The position numbers were made by a program, and so were the translations under genes. This document shows positions 16,601-25,049 of a DNA stretch of 31,642 nucleotides, piece after piece; the stretch's first letter is position 1; each line of letters starts with the position of its first letter. The stretch is from Akkermansiaceae bacterium UBA7890 (GTDB lineage: Bacteria > Verrucomicrobiota > Verrucomicrobiia > Verrucomicrobiales > Akkermansiaceae), in contig DLRK01000076.1 of NCBI GenBank assembly GCA_002501065.1, forward strand, positions 8,544-40,185, given 5' to 3'. The notes beneath the pieces are model-generated. The model ran no database searches. It worked only from the letters and a program-made list of their open reading frames with translations, and was not told the DNA's origin.

Positions 16601-17516
16601 CTATCGCCACGGGATCACCGAGAATCGTCTGGCCGAGCTCTTCGGACCGGGTGATGCCGCCCTGGGGCGTGCGGAATCGATGGCTTCCCACCTGCTCGTG
16701 GAGGGGCCCTTCAACGTGAACTCGACCTCGGTGGATGCCTGGCGGGCACTTTTCTCCAGCCTGCGGGGCAAGGCGGTGGCGACCCTCGCGCTGGAGGAAT
16801 CGCTCGGACAAGGTGTGCCCATCCGGGCCGAAACGGCCGAGGGCCCGCCGATCGCTCCGGTCAGCATGGCCAACGGAACTGCCTACGAGGGCAGCTCTGC
16901 AGACCCGATCGAAGTCGAACAGTGGATTGCCTGGCGTTCGCTGACGGACGAAGAGATCGAGGAACTCGCCCAGGCGATGGTGAAGCAGGTCAAACGGCGT
17001 GGTCCCTTTCTCTCCCTTTCGGAGTTCGTCAATCGGCGCCTGGACGGCGGGGACCGGAACTTGAGCGTCAAGGGGGCTCTCCAATCCGCCCTTGATGACC
17101 CGGATGTCCGCATCAACGAAGGATTCCGCAACTCCATCCGGACCTTTTCCGAGGAGGAAATCGGGCGACTCGATCCGGCGTTCCCGGAAGCGCTGGAGGG
17201 ACCCGTGGCCTACGGCAGTGCCGCCTATGTCGACCAGGCGGACATCCTCCGTAATTTCGGGGGGCAACTGACGCCCCGGGGAGATACCTTTGTAGTGCGC
17301 GCCTATGGTGATTCCCTTGGCCCCGCGGGGGAGGTCCGGGCCCGCGCCTGGTGTGAGGCCGTGGTGCAACGTGTCCCGGAGTATCTGCAGGCCACCGGTG
17401 ACCGGGGAGACCCGGCTTCCCGGAAGCAGTCGGAGCTGGTCAATGAGACCAACCGGAGATTCGGCCGACGCTTCCGGGTGGTTCAGTTCCGCTGGCTTTC
17501 CGCGGAGGAGGTTTGA
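13632..17516 (+). CDS. Verru_Chthon cassette protein A-like pseudopilin
   Basis: The product is 1294 aa from ATG 13632 (AAGGAG lies 11 nt upstream; ATG 13671 is an alternative). Residues 36-60 form a type IV prepilin-like leader: RGKPG, then FSLVTTVMIMTLLALIALG. Phe40 would be mature residue +1, and +5 is Thr, not the usual Glu. A helical, Gln-rich segment (ARLALMLALGELQQQLG) and a very long extracellular-type body follow. The C-terminal part (TFVVRAYGDSLGPAGEVRAR, then AWCEAVVQRVPEY) resembles GspK/PilX-type minor pseudopilins. Size, leader and ending match the Verru_Chthon cassette A family known from Verrucomicrobium and Chthoniobacter, whose partners B, C and D also carry prepilin leaders. 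None of those partners is present here. A role in a type II/IV-like secretion or pilus machine is inferred. Confidence 0.75.
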   Translation: MNGRVGRSEEEKPMGHCAAGRGGVGSSLGKLGFRRGKPGFSLVTTVMIMTLLALIALGLLSLSSVTLRSNTLLDAQTEARANARLALMLALGELQQQLGPDQRISAAAAILDDSVETSAHEDVAHPHWTGVWNSWAAGGQSFGSDEPSEHRTIAGAANRGLAPAYEEKRRDHFRSWLVSINKEQQRSIDSARSLPLKGERLPGKDSEGVLLMGRGTYGAAAQDSELVSGALLGIGSQPGSGANHAGRYAWWVADESTKARILPDGFDSGEELRKDELLARAMSAGSTGHDVLEAFEGLNDPGVLRRVHTRRSLELPSGELQRVRGTFHDVTPYSYGVLADVREGGLKRDLNALLERPIQLREQRDDFMLYRFGRNSDRVPLQDLAAYYQLYREQVDYQGQKARNPLGRDRLQINNPDFTPGSRFKREYTNLYRMPVPVKIQFLLSYIGKQRQRPPRTDPNQSRYKIHVGITPAVTLWNPYNVPLVLNHGPDRSTQIRFFNLPIALRWKKVGANGSYESQRPTSLSWITNRDRYGAGVFRAGGGDRHTGFELFVGGQKPIVFAPGEVRVFSLRQTSGPEEGALIEDTNQYRPIREVEAGWDPNKWLELPRSDRNGDRAHVEQERQEPGGRNDDGIGGALSFDADDQISFSISAAENPDLANGAALQFFFRQSSVVRQGEGGPGDNRWMRRQFQMISRMHEKGPGGRESEAAIDFHRELMRKGFPGERDEIEFPPIPGREIIGQTRPFLLVSLTAGCEVYHDTTGDAHGRRFASRPFLHSTPIVACPFVDREDHDSFYHHGWNWWVQDINSVLEAAVQVDPNNVNSYYGGGYSAEYGTTHLVQQEVPLTPLHSIASLSHARLGGYSLANDHLGPGAGETRVSYQFTTATGANGLFPHMVQAIGNSYAHPYLGAEEAVGSWTRHYSQANGPKNIPMVDHSYLANKALWDDYFFSSIAPHLVEIYEGDRKFSAEEVAHRAFFEDRKLPNRRLVPYRHGITENRLAELFGPGDAALGRAESMASHLLVEGPFNVNSTSVDAWRALFSSLRGKAVATLALEESLGQGVPIRAETAEGPPIAPVSMANGTAYEGSSADPIEVEQWIAWRSLTDEEIEELAQAMVKQVKRRGPFLSLSEFVNRRLDGGDRNLSVKGALQSALDDPDVRINEGFRNSIRTFSEEEIGRLDPAFPEALEGPVAYGSAAYVDQADILRNFGGQLTPRGDTFVVRAYGDSLGPAGEVRARAWCEAVVQRVPEYLQATGDRGDPASRKQSELVNETNRRFGRRFRVVQFRWLSAEEV

Positions 17517-17789
17517 GATTTGCCCCGGAGACGGATCGTCAGACGCCCATTCCCCGCAAGTGGGGAGAGTCGGGGGAGTTGAGAGGAGCCTCGGATAATT
17601 CTGGAAGATTGATTGTTAGGAGAGATGGTTTTTGTCGGAGATCAATGTTTCCATGATGTGCTTGCAGCTGGTCCTGTTTTGGGGTGATTTAAACGCTCGC
17701 GACGAAGGTGCCAACCTGTCGAGAGACATTCTTTTTGTGGCGTCGGGAGTCATCCACCAAACACTTGCTCCAGAAAACCCTATAAACCC

Positions 17790-20700
17790 ATGCAATTCAG
17801 TAAAATCGTTCCTGCTATAACTTTGATCGCTGTTGCCGTTCTGCCCTGGTTTGGAACATCCGCAAAAGCGCAACTGGCAGTTGCCGGCACCCCGGGCGAC
17901 CGGGCGGTCTATACCCTCGGTTCCGGGGCCACCCTGGCCACCGGGTTCGGGACCAGTGTCATGCAAAACTTCGACACCGTCACGGTGGAGGATACGGCCG
18001 ATAGTTTTGAGTTACAGGTTGGCGGTGCGGTGGGCCTTACCGCCGGCCACCACATTGTCATCTACGGCACCCGCTATCTCAACACCGTCGCGGCCCGCGG
18101 GGGCCTCGATAATGCACTGTTGCTCAACGGCGACGTCCTTCCTTACGGGGCCTCCTCGACCTATTCGCGCGACAATACAAACAACAACCACTTCGTTCGC
18201 GGGGGTGCGATTGTCGAAGTCGCCCAGGGTGATTTGATTGCCATTCAATCCCAGCGAACCGACAACCACTCGCAGGCCCTGACCCAGCAGGATGGTGACC
18301 TCCAACTGGTGAAACTGGACGATAGTCTCGACTTTCTCCGTCTGGGATCGCTGTTCGACGAGCCCAACCTGATGAGCAACTCCTCCGCAGGACCAGCCCC
18401 GGTAAGCTATGACGTCCAGGATGAAATTGATCCCTCCTTCGGGCACAATGCCGGGGACAGCCAGATCACGCTCAACGAAGTGGGGCACTACCTCGTCTTT
18501 GCCAACACCGGGGTGCGCATCAGCGGGGGCAACCGTCACCGCCAGGCCATCACCCAGCGCCTCACCCTCAACGGCAGCCCGGTGGAGGACTCCTCCACCG
18601 TGATCTACCTGCGTTACTCGGGATCAACCGACGCGACCGGCGGTCTCATGGAGTTCGGAGCCGCCTCGCTGGGAATGATCGTCAAGACCGACGCCCCGGA
18701 TTCAGTGCTCGAGGTTGAATTGCTGCGGGACAACGATGTAGGCAGCACCAATACGGCGGTTGCCCTGGAGGCCAACCGTACGGGAATCACCATTCTGAAG
18801 CTTCCCGCCTACGGCGACTATCTCACCCTTTCCGGCTCTGCCCAGAATATCAATTTCGACCAGGGAAACCCCGAGACCGCCTTGAGCCTGATGGAAGGTC
18901 TGCCGGTTTCCAGCCCCTCCTTCTCCTATGATTCTGCCATCAACACCACGCAGGTGACGGTGAACCAGGCCGGCGACTACCTCTTCCTGGCCTCCCACTT
19001 CGCCGATGACTTTGACGCTGCCGGGAATAATGCCCGCACCATCTTCCGGCAGGGATTCCAGACCACTCCCAGTGGAGGAGCGGCGGGCAAGATTTCCTAC
19101 GGCAACGGTGGGGCCTACAACCGCGACGACATCGCTGGCGGTGAACGCGCCCGGGACTCCGGCGACTGGGCCGGGGCCATCCTGCCCCTGGGAGCCGGTG
19201 ACCTGGTGGAGACAACCTCGGCCCGCTTTGGCGGCAACCCGGTCACCTTCGATGCCAACACGGTGGGCCTGCAGGCCCTCAACATTGGAAGCATCTCAAC
19301 TCCTCCCCTCGACCCGCAGATCAGTTTCAGTGGGCCACTCAATGCCCTGGTGGGCTCAACCGGTAATGTTATTACGGATGAGACGCTCCTTCTGACCTCC
19401 GATGCGAACACCGGACCGGAGAGTCTCATCTACACCATCACGAGCGTAATCACCGGGGGGGTGCTCAACCTCGGAGGAGTGCCTCTCGGGGAGGGCGCTA
19501 CCTTCACTCAGGAGGATGTGAACAACGATCTGCTGACCTTTGACGCCGATGCGGCCGAACAGACCGGTGGTTTCAGTATCAGCGTTTCGGATGGCGGGGT
19601 GAATCCGGATACCGGGACCTTTGTCATCAATCTCGGCATCACCACTCTTCTTGCCGATGACAATGGGGTTACCGATGAAGATACTGACCTGTTCTTCGTC
19701 GAGCCCGGAGCGTCCTTCAGCCTGCTTGACAACGATGCCGGGACCACGCTCACGGTGATCAGCTTCGATGCCACCAGTGCGCAGGGTGCCACAGTAACGG
19801 TGGCCGGGGATGGAACTTTCAGCTATCATCCCCGTTCGGCGGTCGCGCTCCAGGCTCTTGCAGTGGGAGAAGAGATGGTCGACACCTTCACTTATACGGT
19901 GGGTGACTTCCAGGGAAATGTCTCGGTGGCGACGGTGAGCATCCAGGTGAGTGGAGTGAATGACGATCCCGTGGTGGTCAACGAAAGTGTCACCAGTATC
20001 AATGGATCGGGAACAACCCTCAACCTGCTCAGCAATGAGAGTGACGTTGATGCCTCGGATATCCTCACCGTCTCCGATTTCACCCAGCAGATCTTCGGAG
20101 GTGGGGGAGCGGTCACCAGTGATACGTTCAACTTTGAGTTGGTGCCGCTGGTTTTCACCTCGCAGTTTGGCGCCACCGTGAGCGTCTTCTCGGACGGAAC
20201 CCTTGACTATGATGTGAGCACCTCGGCCGTCCTGCTGAGCCTGGCGCCCGGAGTCCCTCTCTCGGAAACCTTCGGATACACGATCTTCGATGGAACCAGC
20301 GCGGTGACCGGTCTCGTCACCATCATTTCGGGTGGGGCAGGTTTGCCGACCAACGACTACGTCTCCACGGATGCCGATAACGCGGTCAACATCGTGGTCC
20401 TGGACAACGACCAGGTCCGCAAGCCGGGGGGTGCGCTCGGAACGCCTACTCCCGGGTTCAATCTGGAATTCCACGCCGACACGATTGGAAATTCGAGCAC
20501 GCAGTGGCTCAATACCGGCTCGGCCACCGTGGTATCCATCCCCAGCAACGGAGTGATCGATGCGACCTTCAATCCGGCTGCGGTGAATGCCCCGGCGGGA
20601 ATCGCCGCCGCCTATGACTTTGCCGGGGTAGAGGGCATCGTGCACCTCGACATTGAGCAGGCCACCTATGGCGATATCGACACGATCGACGCCACTCTCG

Positions 20701-23700
20701 AGATGGTTATTCGCCCCCGCGACCATGTGGGCAATGAAGTCCTCTGGGAGGTTGGTGGTCTTACCGACGGTTCGTCCTTCACGATCGTGGACGACAAGGT
20801 GGCCTGGAGTTCCCTCGACAATGGAACCGAACTCGTGCAGGCCGTGGGCCAACTTCCGCCTGAAGCGGTTGCGGGCGGTGACTTTGTTCACGTTGTAGCT
20901 CAGATCGATCTTACCAACGACACCGCCAGTATCTTTATCAACGGCCAACTGGTTGACACCGGGATTGCGCTCAATATCGATACTGGTGCGATCGGCAACC
21001 TTGCCGACTGGTGCGGCACGGATGACGGCGGTCTCGGCCGCCAGCAGTCCGACGTTGGTGGAGCCGATCCCAATCTGGGAAATTTTGGCACCCTCAGTCT
21101 CGGGACGCTGACCGACTATGACGGCGAGATCTCACTGGCGCGGACTTACCCGTTCCTCCTCACTCCCATGGAGATCAGCTCAAATTACGATTCCATCTTC
21201 GGCTCGTCGATCCCAGCGGTCCCGGGCGATATTCTTGAAGTCGCCGGGACGGCGTCTCCGGGGATCGGAAATCCCATCGTCCTTCCTTCCGGGGCCACCG
21301 TGACTCTCCAGGCCGACGGCTCGATCACTTACGACCCGAACAACGCGTTCGATCACGTGGGGGTGGGACTCAGCGAGCGCGACAGCTATACCTACCGCCT
21401 CGACACGGACGCGAACTCCACCGTGACGGTGAATGTGGATGTCGAGGGAACCAATCCCGATCCCCAGATCTTGCTGGTGGCCGACCAGATCGAAGTTGAC
21501 GAAGGTGGTTCCGCTACCTTCAGCCTTTCCTCCAGTGCGGCGGTTTCCGGCGCGGTCGATGTAAACCTGGGTTTCAGTGGGCTGGCTGCTGCAGGGGATG
21601 ATTTTTCCACTGCTGCCACGGTGCAGATTCCCGATGGCGGCAGCTCTGCCCAGGTGACCCTCAACGCTATCGATGACAACCTCTACGAAGAACTGGAAAA
21701 TATCATCGTGACCATTGAGAGCGTCAATGGGAATGCGGTGGCGGGTGTGCCGGTGGTCGCCGAGACCCTTCTGAACGACCTCCAGTCCGAGCCGGTCTTC
21801 TCGGTTGCCGAAAACCAGGCCAGCGGTCTGGAAGGATCGGCCATCGGATTCACTGTTACCCCCGATGTGCCCTCCCAGGCGGATCGCTCCATCACCGTCA
21901 GTTATTCCGGAACGGCTGTGAACGGGCAGGACTTCTTCGGAGAAACCTCATTTGTCGTTCCCGGGGGTGATGCATCCGGGGCCCTGAGTTTCATCCCCAT
22001 AGACGATGGCGTCGCCGAGGGAGCCGAGACGATCACGCTCACCCTCGAATCGGTGGACCGCGGATCGATTGGCGGGGCGTCCTCGGCCAGCACCGAGATC
22101 ACTGACGGGGTGGGGGTCCTTCTCTTCCTGGCTGATTTCGAAAATGTCGATCCCTTCGGGGACCCTGGCACCCCGAACGGCTCAAAGGTGGGTTCGGATG
22201 CGCCCTTTGCCGCCAATCTCGGAACCGCGATTGGATCCTGGGAAGACATTCCGGTTCTCAACGTCTCGGGCAAACTGCCCGGAATCTATCTTGAGACTGA
22301 CGACGCCAAGGGTGATGGAATCGACGAAGCCCTGGTCCTTGACCGCGTCGTGCCGGGTTCGGGTGAGATCAAGGCACGACTTGCCTCCCCGGCCGATATT
22401 TCTGGATCCAACGCGGCCTTCATCTCGATGGACCTCGGCAACCGCCGGACGGTGAGCAATTCGGAAGCCAAGAGCTGGCGTATCATCGGGCTCGATGATG
22501 CGGGCGAGAAATCCTTCGAACTCTATGTCAGTGCCAACAATACCGCGCCGAATAATGAACAGTTGCACCATGTTGATTCGGCCGGGGAGCTGACGCCCCT
22601 GGGCCAGGCAGCTGACTTCGACAATACCAGCTCCAATGAGGCAGAGACCAAGCAGAGCCAGTTGATTCTCTCCCTGACCTCCGGCGGCTTCCGGGTGGCC
22701 ATTGACCGCTGGCCCATGGACGGAGTGATCGATTCCACCAGCGGGGTTCTCTCTTATGCCGGCGGTGCCACCCAGGTCAGTTCCATCCTCTTCAGTCTCA
22801 ATGCGAGTGTGGTGGACACGGAGAGCAGTGGAATCCTCATCGACAATCTCACGGTTGGGGGGATCGCTGGAAACGCCCCCCCCACCGCCACCCTCGCGGG
22901 AGAGGCGCTGGGGGACGGGGGATCCACGGTTCTGCCCGCCACCTTCATTGCCACCGGGACCACCTTGGACACCCTGCAGGTGGATGATGTCGACGCCGGG
23001 ACGGGAGAACTCACGGCCACCTTCCAGAGTAGCGGAGCGGCTCCCCTGACCTTTTCCGCGGGTGGACCTGCGGTGGTGGGAGGCAGTGGAACGGCTACCC
23101 TCACCCTCACGGGGACTCTGGACGATATCAATGCCAGCCTGACCGCAGGGATCACCTCCACTACCGACGGGGTGACCGGGGGGGATGCCGTGATCTCCTT
23201 CACCGTTGATGACGGGGGCAGTACGGGACCGGGAGGCCCCAAGTCCATGACCCACGATCTGGTCTTTTACGTCAACGAAGGACCGACGGCGACCATCGAC
23301 CAGGCAGCGGGGCAGGACGACCCGGCTGGAAGCTCACCCATTGAGTTCTCGATCGTTTTCAGTGAAGCAGTCACTGGATTCGAAGCGGGGGATATCGATC
23401 TCTCCGCCAGCACCGACACCGGTCCCCTTTCCGCCAGTGTGAGCGGATCCGGAGACACATACGTCGTATCGATCACGGGCATGACCAGCGGAGGCCTGGT
23501 CGTCATCTCGATTGCCAAGGGAGCGGCCAACGCGGCCGTGGGTGGTGCGGAGACGGAGGACAGTGTATCGATCGATGATTCCGTCCTCTATATTCCGCAA
23601 CTGTCCCCGAGTGCCACCAACCTCGTGCAGAACATCGGATACGAGGCTGGGCCGGTGGATCTTGACGATATCGTGGTCACCGATCCCAACGATTCGGTGG

Positions 23701-24962
23701 TCACCACCGGGCAGGGACCGCAGTATGACTACCCGGGCACGCACGGGGACTCGCTCCTGCTTGCTCCCGATCCGGATACCGATGCCGGATTTGCGTTTGA
23801 TATCACCTTCCAGCCGTCCGGATTCGACGACTTCGGAACGGTGCGGGTGGCTGAGATCGGAGGTACCAGCAATGGGACCGGGATCTATCTCATCGATGGC
23901 ATTCCATATTTCGTGAGCAAGATGAATTCCGCCCCCGCGGATCTCCCCTCCGGCCTCAATGACACCGACTGGACGGATGGGAACGTGTCCGTGCCGCTCG
24001 CAGATGCGGCCCTGCCGCTCGACTCGCCGGCCCAGCTCGCAGTGGTTGCCAGTCTCGACGCGATCACCTACTCGGTTAACGGACTGGGGCAGGCTACGGT
24101 GAACCTGACGAGCCGTGGGACCCGGTCCAACTGGAGCGGGGACGATACGATCCGGGTGGGACAGAATGAGGATGGAGCCCGTGGTGGACTTGGAACCGAC
24201 TCCAGCGGGATCTTCGACGATGCTGGCTCATTCCCGATGGAGGGAACGGTCAGTTCGGCACGTCTCTGGCATGCGGTTGATGCCAGTCCCTTCTCCATCC
24301 TGGCCTCGAGTGCACCCGAGGAGGTGACCGCCACCCTGAGTATCACCCCCGGGGATGGGGGTCTCACCGAGCCCACGGGTGCGACCTATGATCCGGTCAC
24401 TGGAATCTGGACCATCACCGGAGCTGTCCGGGTGGTGAATGCAGCCCTTGCGGCCGTGCAATTCCTGCCCAATGGCACCTCCCCGGTTGTCATTGATGTG
24501 GTTGTTGATGATGGTGACGAAGACGGGAGCGGCCCCCTCACGGGTGCGATCACTGTCGCGACTCTCGCGGCCGGGGATTCGGATGGTGACGGAATCCCGG
24601 ACGATTACGAACTCGCGAATGGTCTCAACCCGAACGATCCCGCTGATGCCAGGAGCGATAGTGATAACGACAGCGTGGATGCTCTTTCCGAGTATCTCAT
24701 GGGAACCAGCGCCAGCGATGGAAGTGACCGACCGGTGTTCGAGGTCGTCCACGTAAGTGACACGCAGGTTGAGATCACCTATGGGCCGATCCTTGCGGGA
24801 CGGACCTACGAGGTGCTCTCCTCCACCAGTGGGCTTCCCGAGGCGCCGGCCATCGACAGCTTCACCGCAGCGGCGGATGGCGCCGCCAACACCGCCACCG
24901 ACACCACTGGCGGGGAAGCCCGGGAGATCTACCGCCTCCTGGTGACGGTTCCTGCTCCGTAA
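17790..24962 (+). CDS. Giant modular surface protein (LamG, Calx-beta, cadherin-like)
   Basis: The product is 2390 aa with a signal peptide (PAITLIAVAVLPWF, then GTSAKAQ). Modules in order: three related roughly 150-aa beta modules (about 30-507); a CSPG-like repeat (511-617); two VCBS/cadherin-like domains (618-850); a third such domain split by a LamG-like module (851-1227, insert about 876-1145); two Calx-beta domains (1227-1440, each with acidic calcium-type loops such as DEGGSATFSL); a roughly 250-aa module shared with the right-edge protein (1443-1692); another cadherin-like domain (1696-1830); a bacterial Ig-like domain (1831-1938); a second split domain with nested LamG-like insert (1938-2261); an Asp-rich thrombospondin-3-like segment (DSDGDGIPDDYEL); and a terminal beta domain. 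An adhesin or matrix role is inferred. No Shine-Dalgarno precedes the ATG. Confidence 0.85.
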   Translation: MQFSKIVPAITLIAVAVLPWFGTSAKAQLAVAGTPGDRAVYTLGSGATLATGFGTSVMQNFDTVTVEDTADSFELQVGGAVGLTAGHHIVIYGTRYLNTVAARGGLDNALLLNGDVLPYGASSTYSRDNTNNNHFVRGGAIVEVAQGDLIAIQSQRTDNHSQALTQQDGDLQLVKLDDSLDFLRLGSLFDEPNLMSNSSAGPAPVSYDVQDEIDPSFGHNAGDSQITLNEVGHYLVFANTGVRISGGNRHRQAITQRLTLNGSPVEDSSTVIYLRYSGSTDATGGLMEFGAASLGMIVKTDAPDSVLEVELLRDNDVGSTNTAVALEANRTGITILKLPAYGDYLTLSGSAQNINFDQGNPETALSLMEGLPVSSPSFSYDSAINTTQVTVNQAGDYLFLASHFADDFDAAGNNARTIFRQGFQTTPSGGAAGKISYGNGGAYNRDDIAGGERARDSGDWAGAILPLGAGDLVETTSARFGGNPVTFDANTVGLQALNIGSISTPPLDPQISFSGPLNALVGSTGNVITDETLLLTSDANTGPESLIYTITSVITGGVLNLGGVPLGEGATFTQEDVNNDLLTFDADAAEQTGGFSISVSDGGVNPDTGTFVINLGITTLLADDNGVTDEDTDLFFVEPGASFSLLDNDAGTTLTVISFDATSAQGATVTVAGDGTFSYHPRSAVALQALAVGEEMVDTFTYTVGDFQGNVSVATVSIQVSGVNDDPVVVNESVTSINGSGTTLNLLSNESDVDASDILTVSDFTQQIFGGGGAVTSDTFNFELVPLVFTSQFGATVSVFSDGTLDYDVSTSAVLLSLAPGVPLSETFGYTIFDGTSAVTGLVTIISGGAGLPTNDYVSTDADNAVNIVVLDNDQVRKPGGALGTPTPGFNLEFHADTIGNSSTQWLNTGSATVVSIPSNGVIDATFNPAAVNAPAGIAAAYDFAGVEGIVHLDIEQATYGDIDTIDATLEMVIRPRDHVGNEVLWEVGGLTDGSSFTIVDDKVAWSSLDNGTELVQAVGQLPPEAVAGGDFVHVVAQIDLTNDTASIFINGQLVDTGIALNIDTGAIGNLADWCGTDDGGLGRQQSDVGGADPNLGNFGTLSLGTLTDYDGEISLARTYPFLLTPMEISSNYDSIFGSSIPAVPGDILEVAGTASPGIGNPIVLPSGATVTLQADGSITYDPNNAFDHVGVGLSERDSYTYRLDTDANSTVTVNVDVEGTNPDPQILLVADQIEVDEGGSATFSLSSSAAVSGAVDVNLGFSGLAAAGDDFSTAATVQIPDGGSSAQVTLNAIDDNLYEELENIIVTIESVNGNAVAGVPVVAETLLNDLQSEPVFSVAENQASGLEGSAIGFTVTPDVPSQADRSITVSYSGTAVNGQDFFGETSFVVPGGDASGALSFIPIDDGVAEGAETITLTLESVDRGSIGGASSASTEITDGVGVLLFLADFENVDPFGDPGTPNGSKVGSDAPFAANLGTAIGSWEDIPVLNVSGKLPGIYLETDDAKGDGIDEALVLDRVVPGSGEIKARLASPADISGSNAAFISMDLGNRRTVSNSEAKSWRIIGLDDAGEKSFELYVSANNTAPNNEQLHHVDSAGELTPLGQAADFDNTSSNEAETKQSQLILSLTSGGFRVAIDRWPMDGVIDSTSGVLSYAGGATQVSSILFSLNASVVDTESSGILIDNLTVGGIAGNAPPTATLAGEALGDGGSTVLPATFIATGTTLDTLQVDDVDAGTGELTATFQSSGAAPLTFSAGGPAVVGGSGTATLTLTGTLDDINASLTAGITSTTDGVTGGDAVISFTVDDGGSTGPGGPKSMTHDLVFYVNEGPTATIDQAAGQDDPAGSSPIEFSIVFSEAVTGFEAGDIDLSASTDTGPLSASVSGSGDTYVVSITGMTSGGLVVISIAKGAANAAVGGAETEDSVSIDDSVLYIPQLSPSATNLVQNIGYEAGPVDLDDIVVTDPNDSVVTTGQGPQYDYPGTHGDSLLLAPDPDTDAGFAFDITFQPSGFDDFGTVRVAEIGGTSNGTGIYLIDGIPYFVSKMNSAPADLPSGLNDTDWTDGNVSVPLADAALPLDSPAQLAVVASLDAITYSVNGLGQATVNLTSRGTRSNWSGDDTIRVGQNEDGARGGLGTDSSGIFDDAGSFPMEGTVSSARLWHAVDASPFSILASSAPEEVTATLSITPGDGGLTEPTGATYDPVTGIWTITGAVRVVNAALAAVQFLPNGTSPVVIDVVVDDGDEDGSGPLTGAITVATLAAGDSDGDGIPDDYELANGLNPNDPADARSDSDNDSVDALSEYLMGTSASDGSDRPVFEVVHVSDTQVEITYGPILAGRTYEVLSSTSGLPEAPAIDSFTAAADGAANTATDTTGGEAREIYRLLVTVPAP

Positions 24963-24987
24963 AGGGCATATCCATCCCGCAGATTTT

Positions 24988-25019
24988 CCTGCCAGGTTCC
25001 CTCGTGGAATCCTGGCAGG
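24988..25019. terminator. Hairpin between convergent giant genes
   Basis: CCTGCCAGG and CCTGGCAGG form a perfect 9-bp stem, extended inward by TTCC/GGAA around a CTCGT loop with one bulged T. It sits centrally in the 87-bp gap between the two convergent giant genes, where a bidirectional terminator is expected. A real T-tract is missing on both strands. Confidence 0.6.
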
Positions 25020-25049
25020 GAAGCGGCTGAGCTCTGTTCCTTCCAGTCC

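Noticed and set aside
16011..17369. 452-codon minus-strand frame antisense to the pseudopilin gene
   Set aside because: No recognisable family; the plus-strand frame carries the leader and GspK-like ending.
17551..17566. TCCCC-GCAAGT-GGGGA after the pseudopilin gene
   Set aside because: Only 5-bp arms and no T-tract; too weak to call a terminator.
19356..20948. 530-codon open minus-strand frame inside the 2390-aa gene
   Set aside because: Antisense to strongly domain-bearing coding sequence; its own translation has no domains, signal or ribosome site and reflects GC-rich codon bias.
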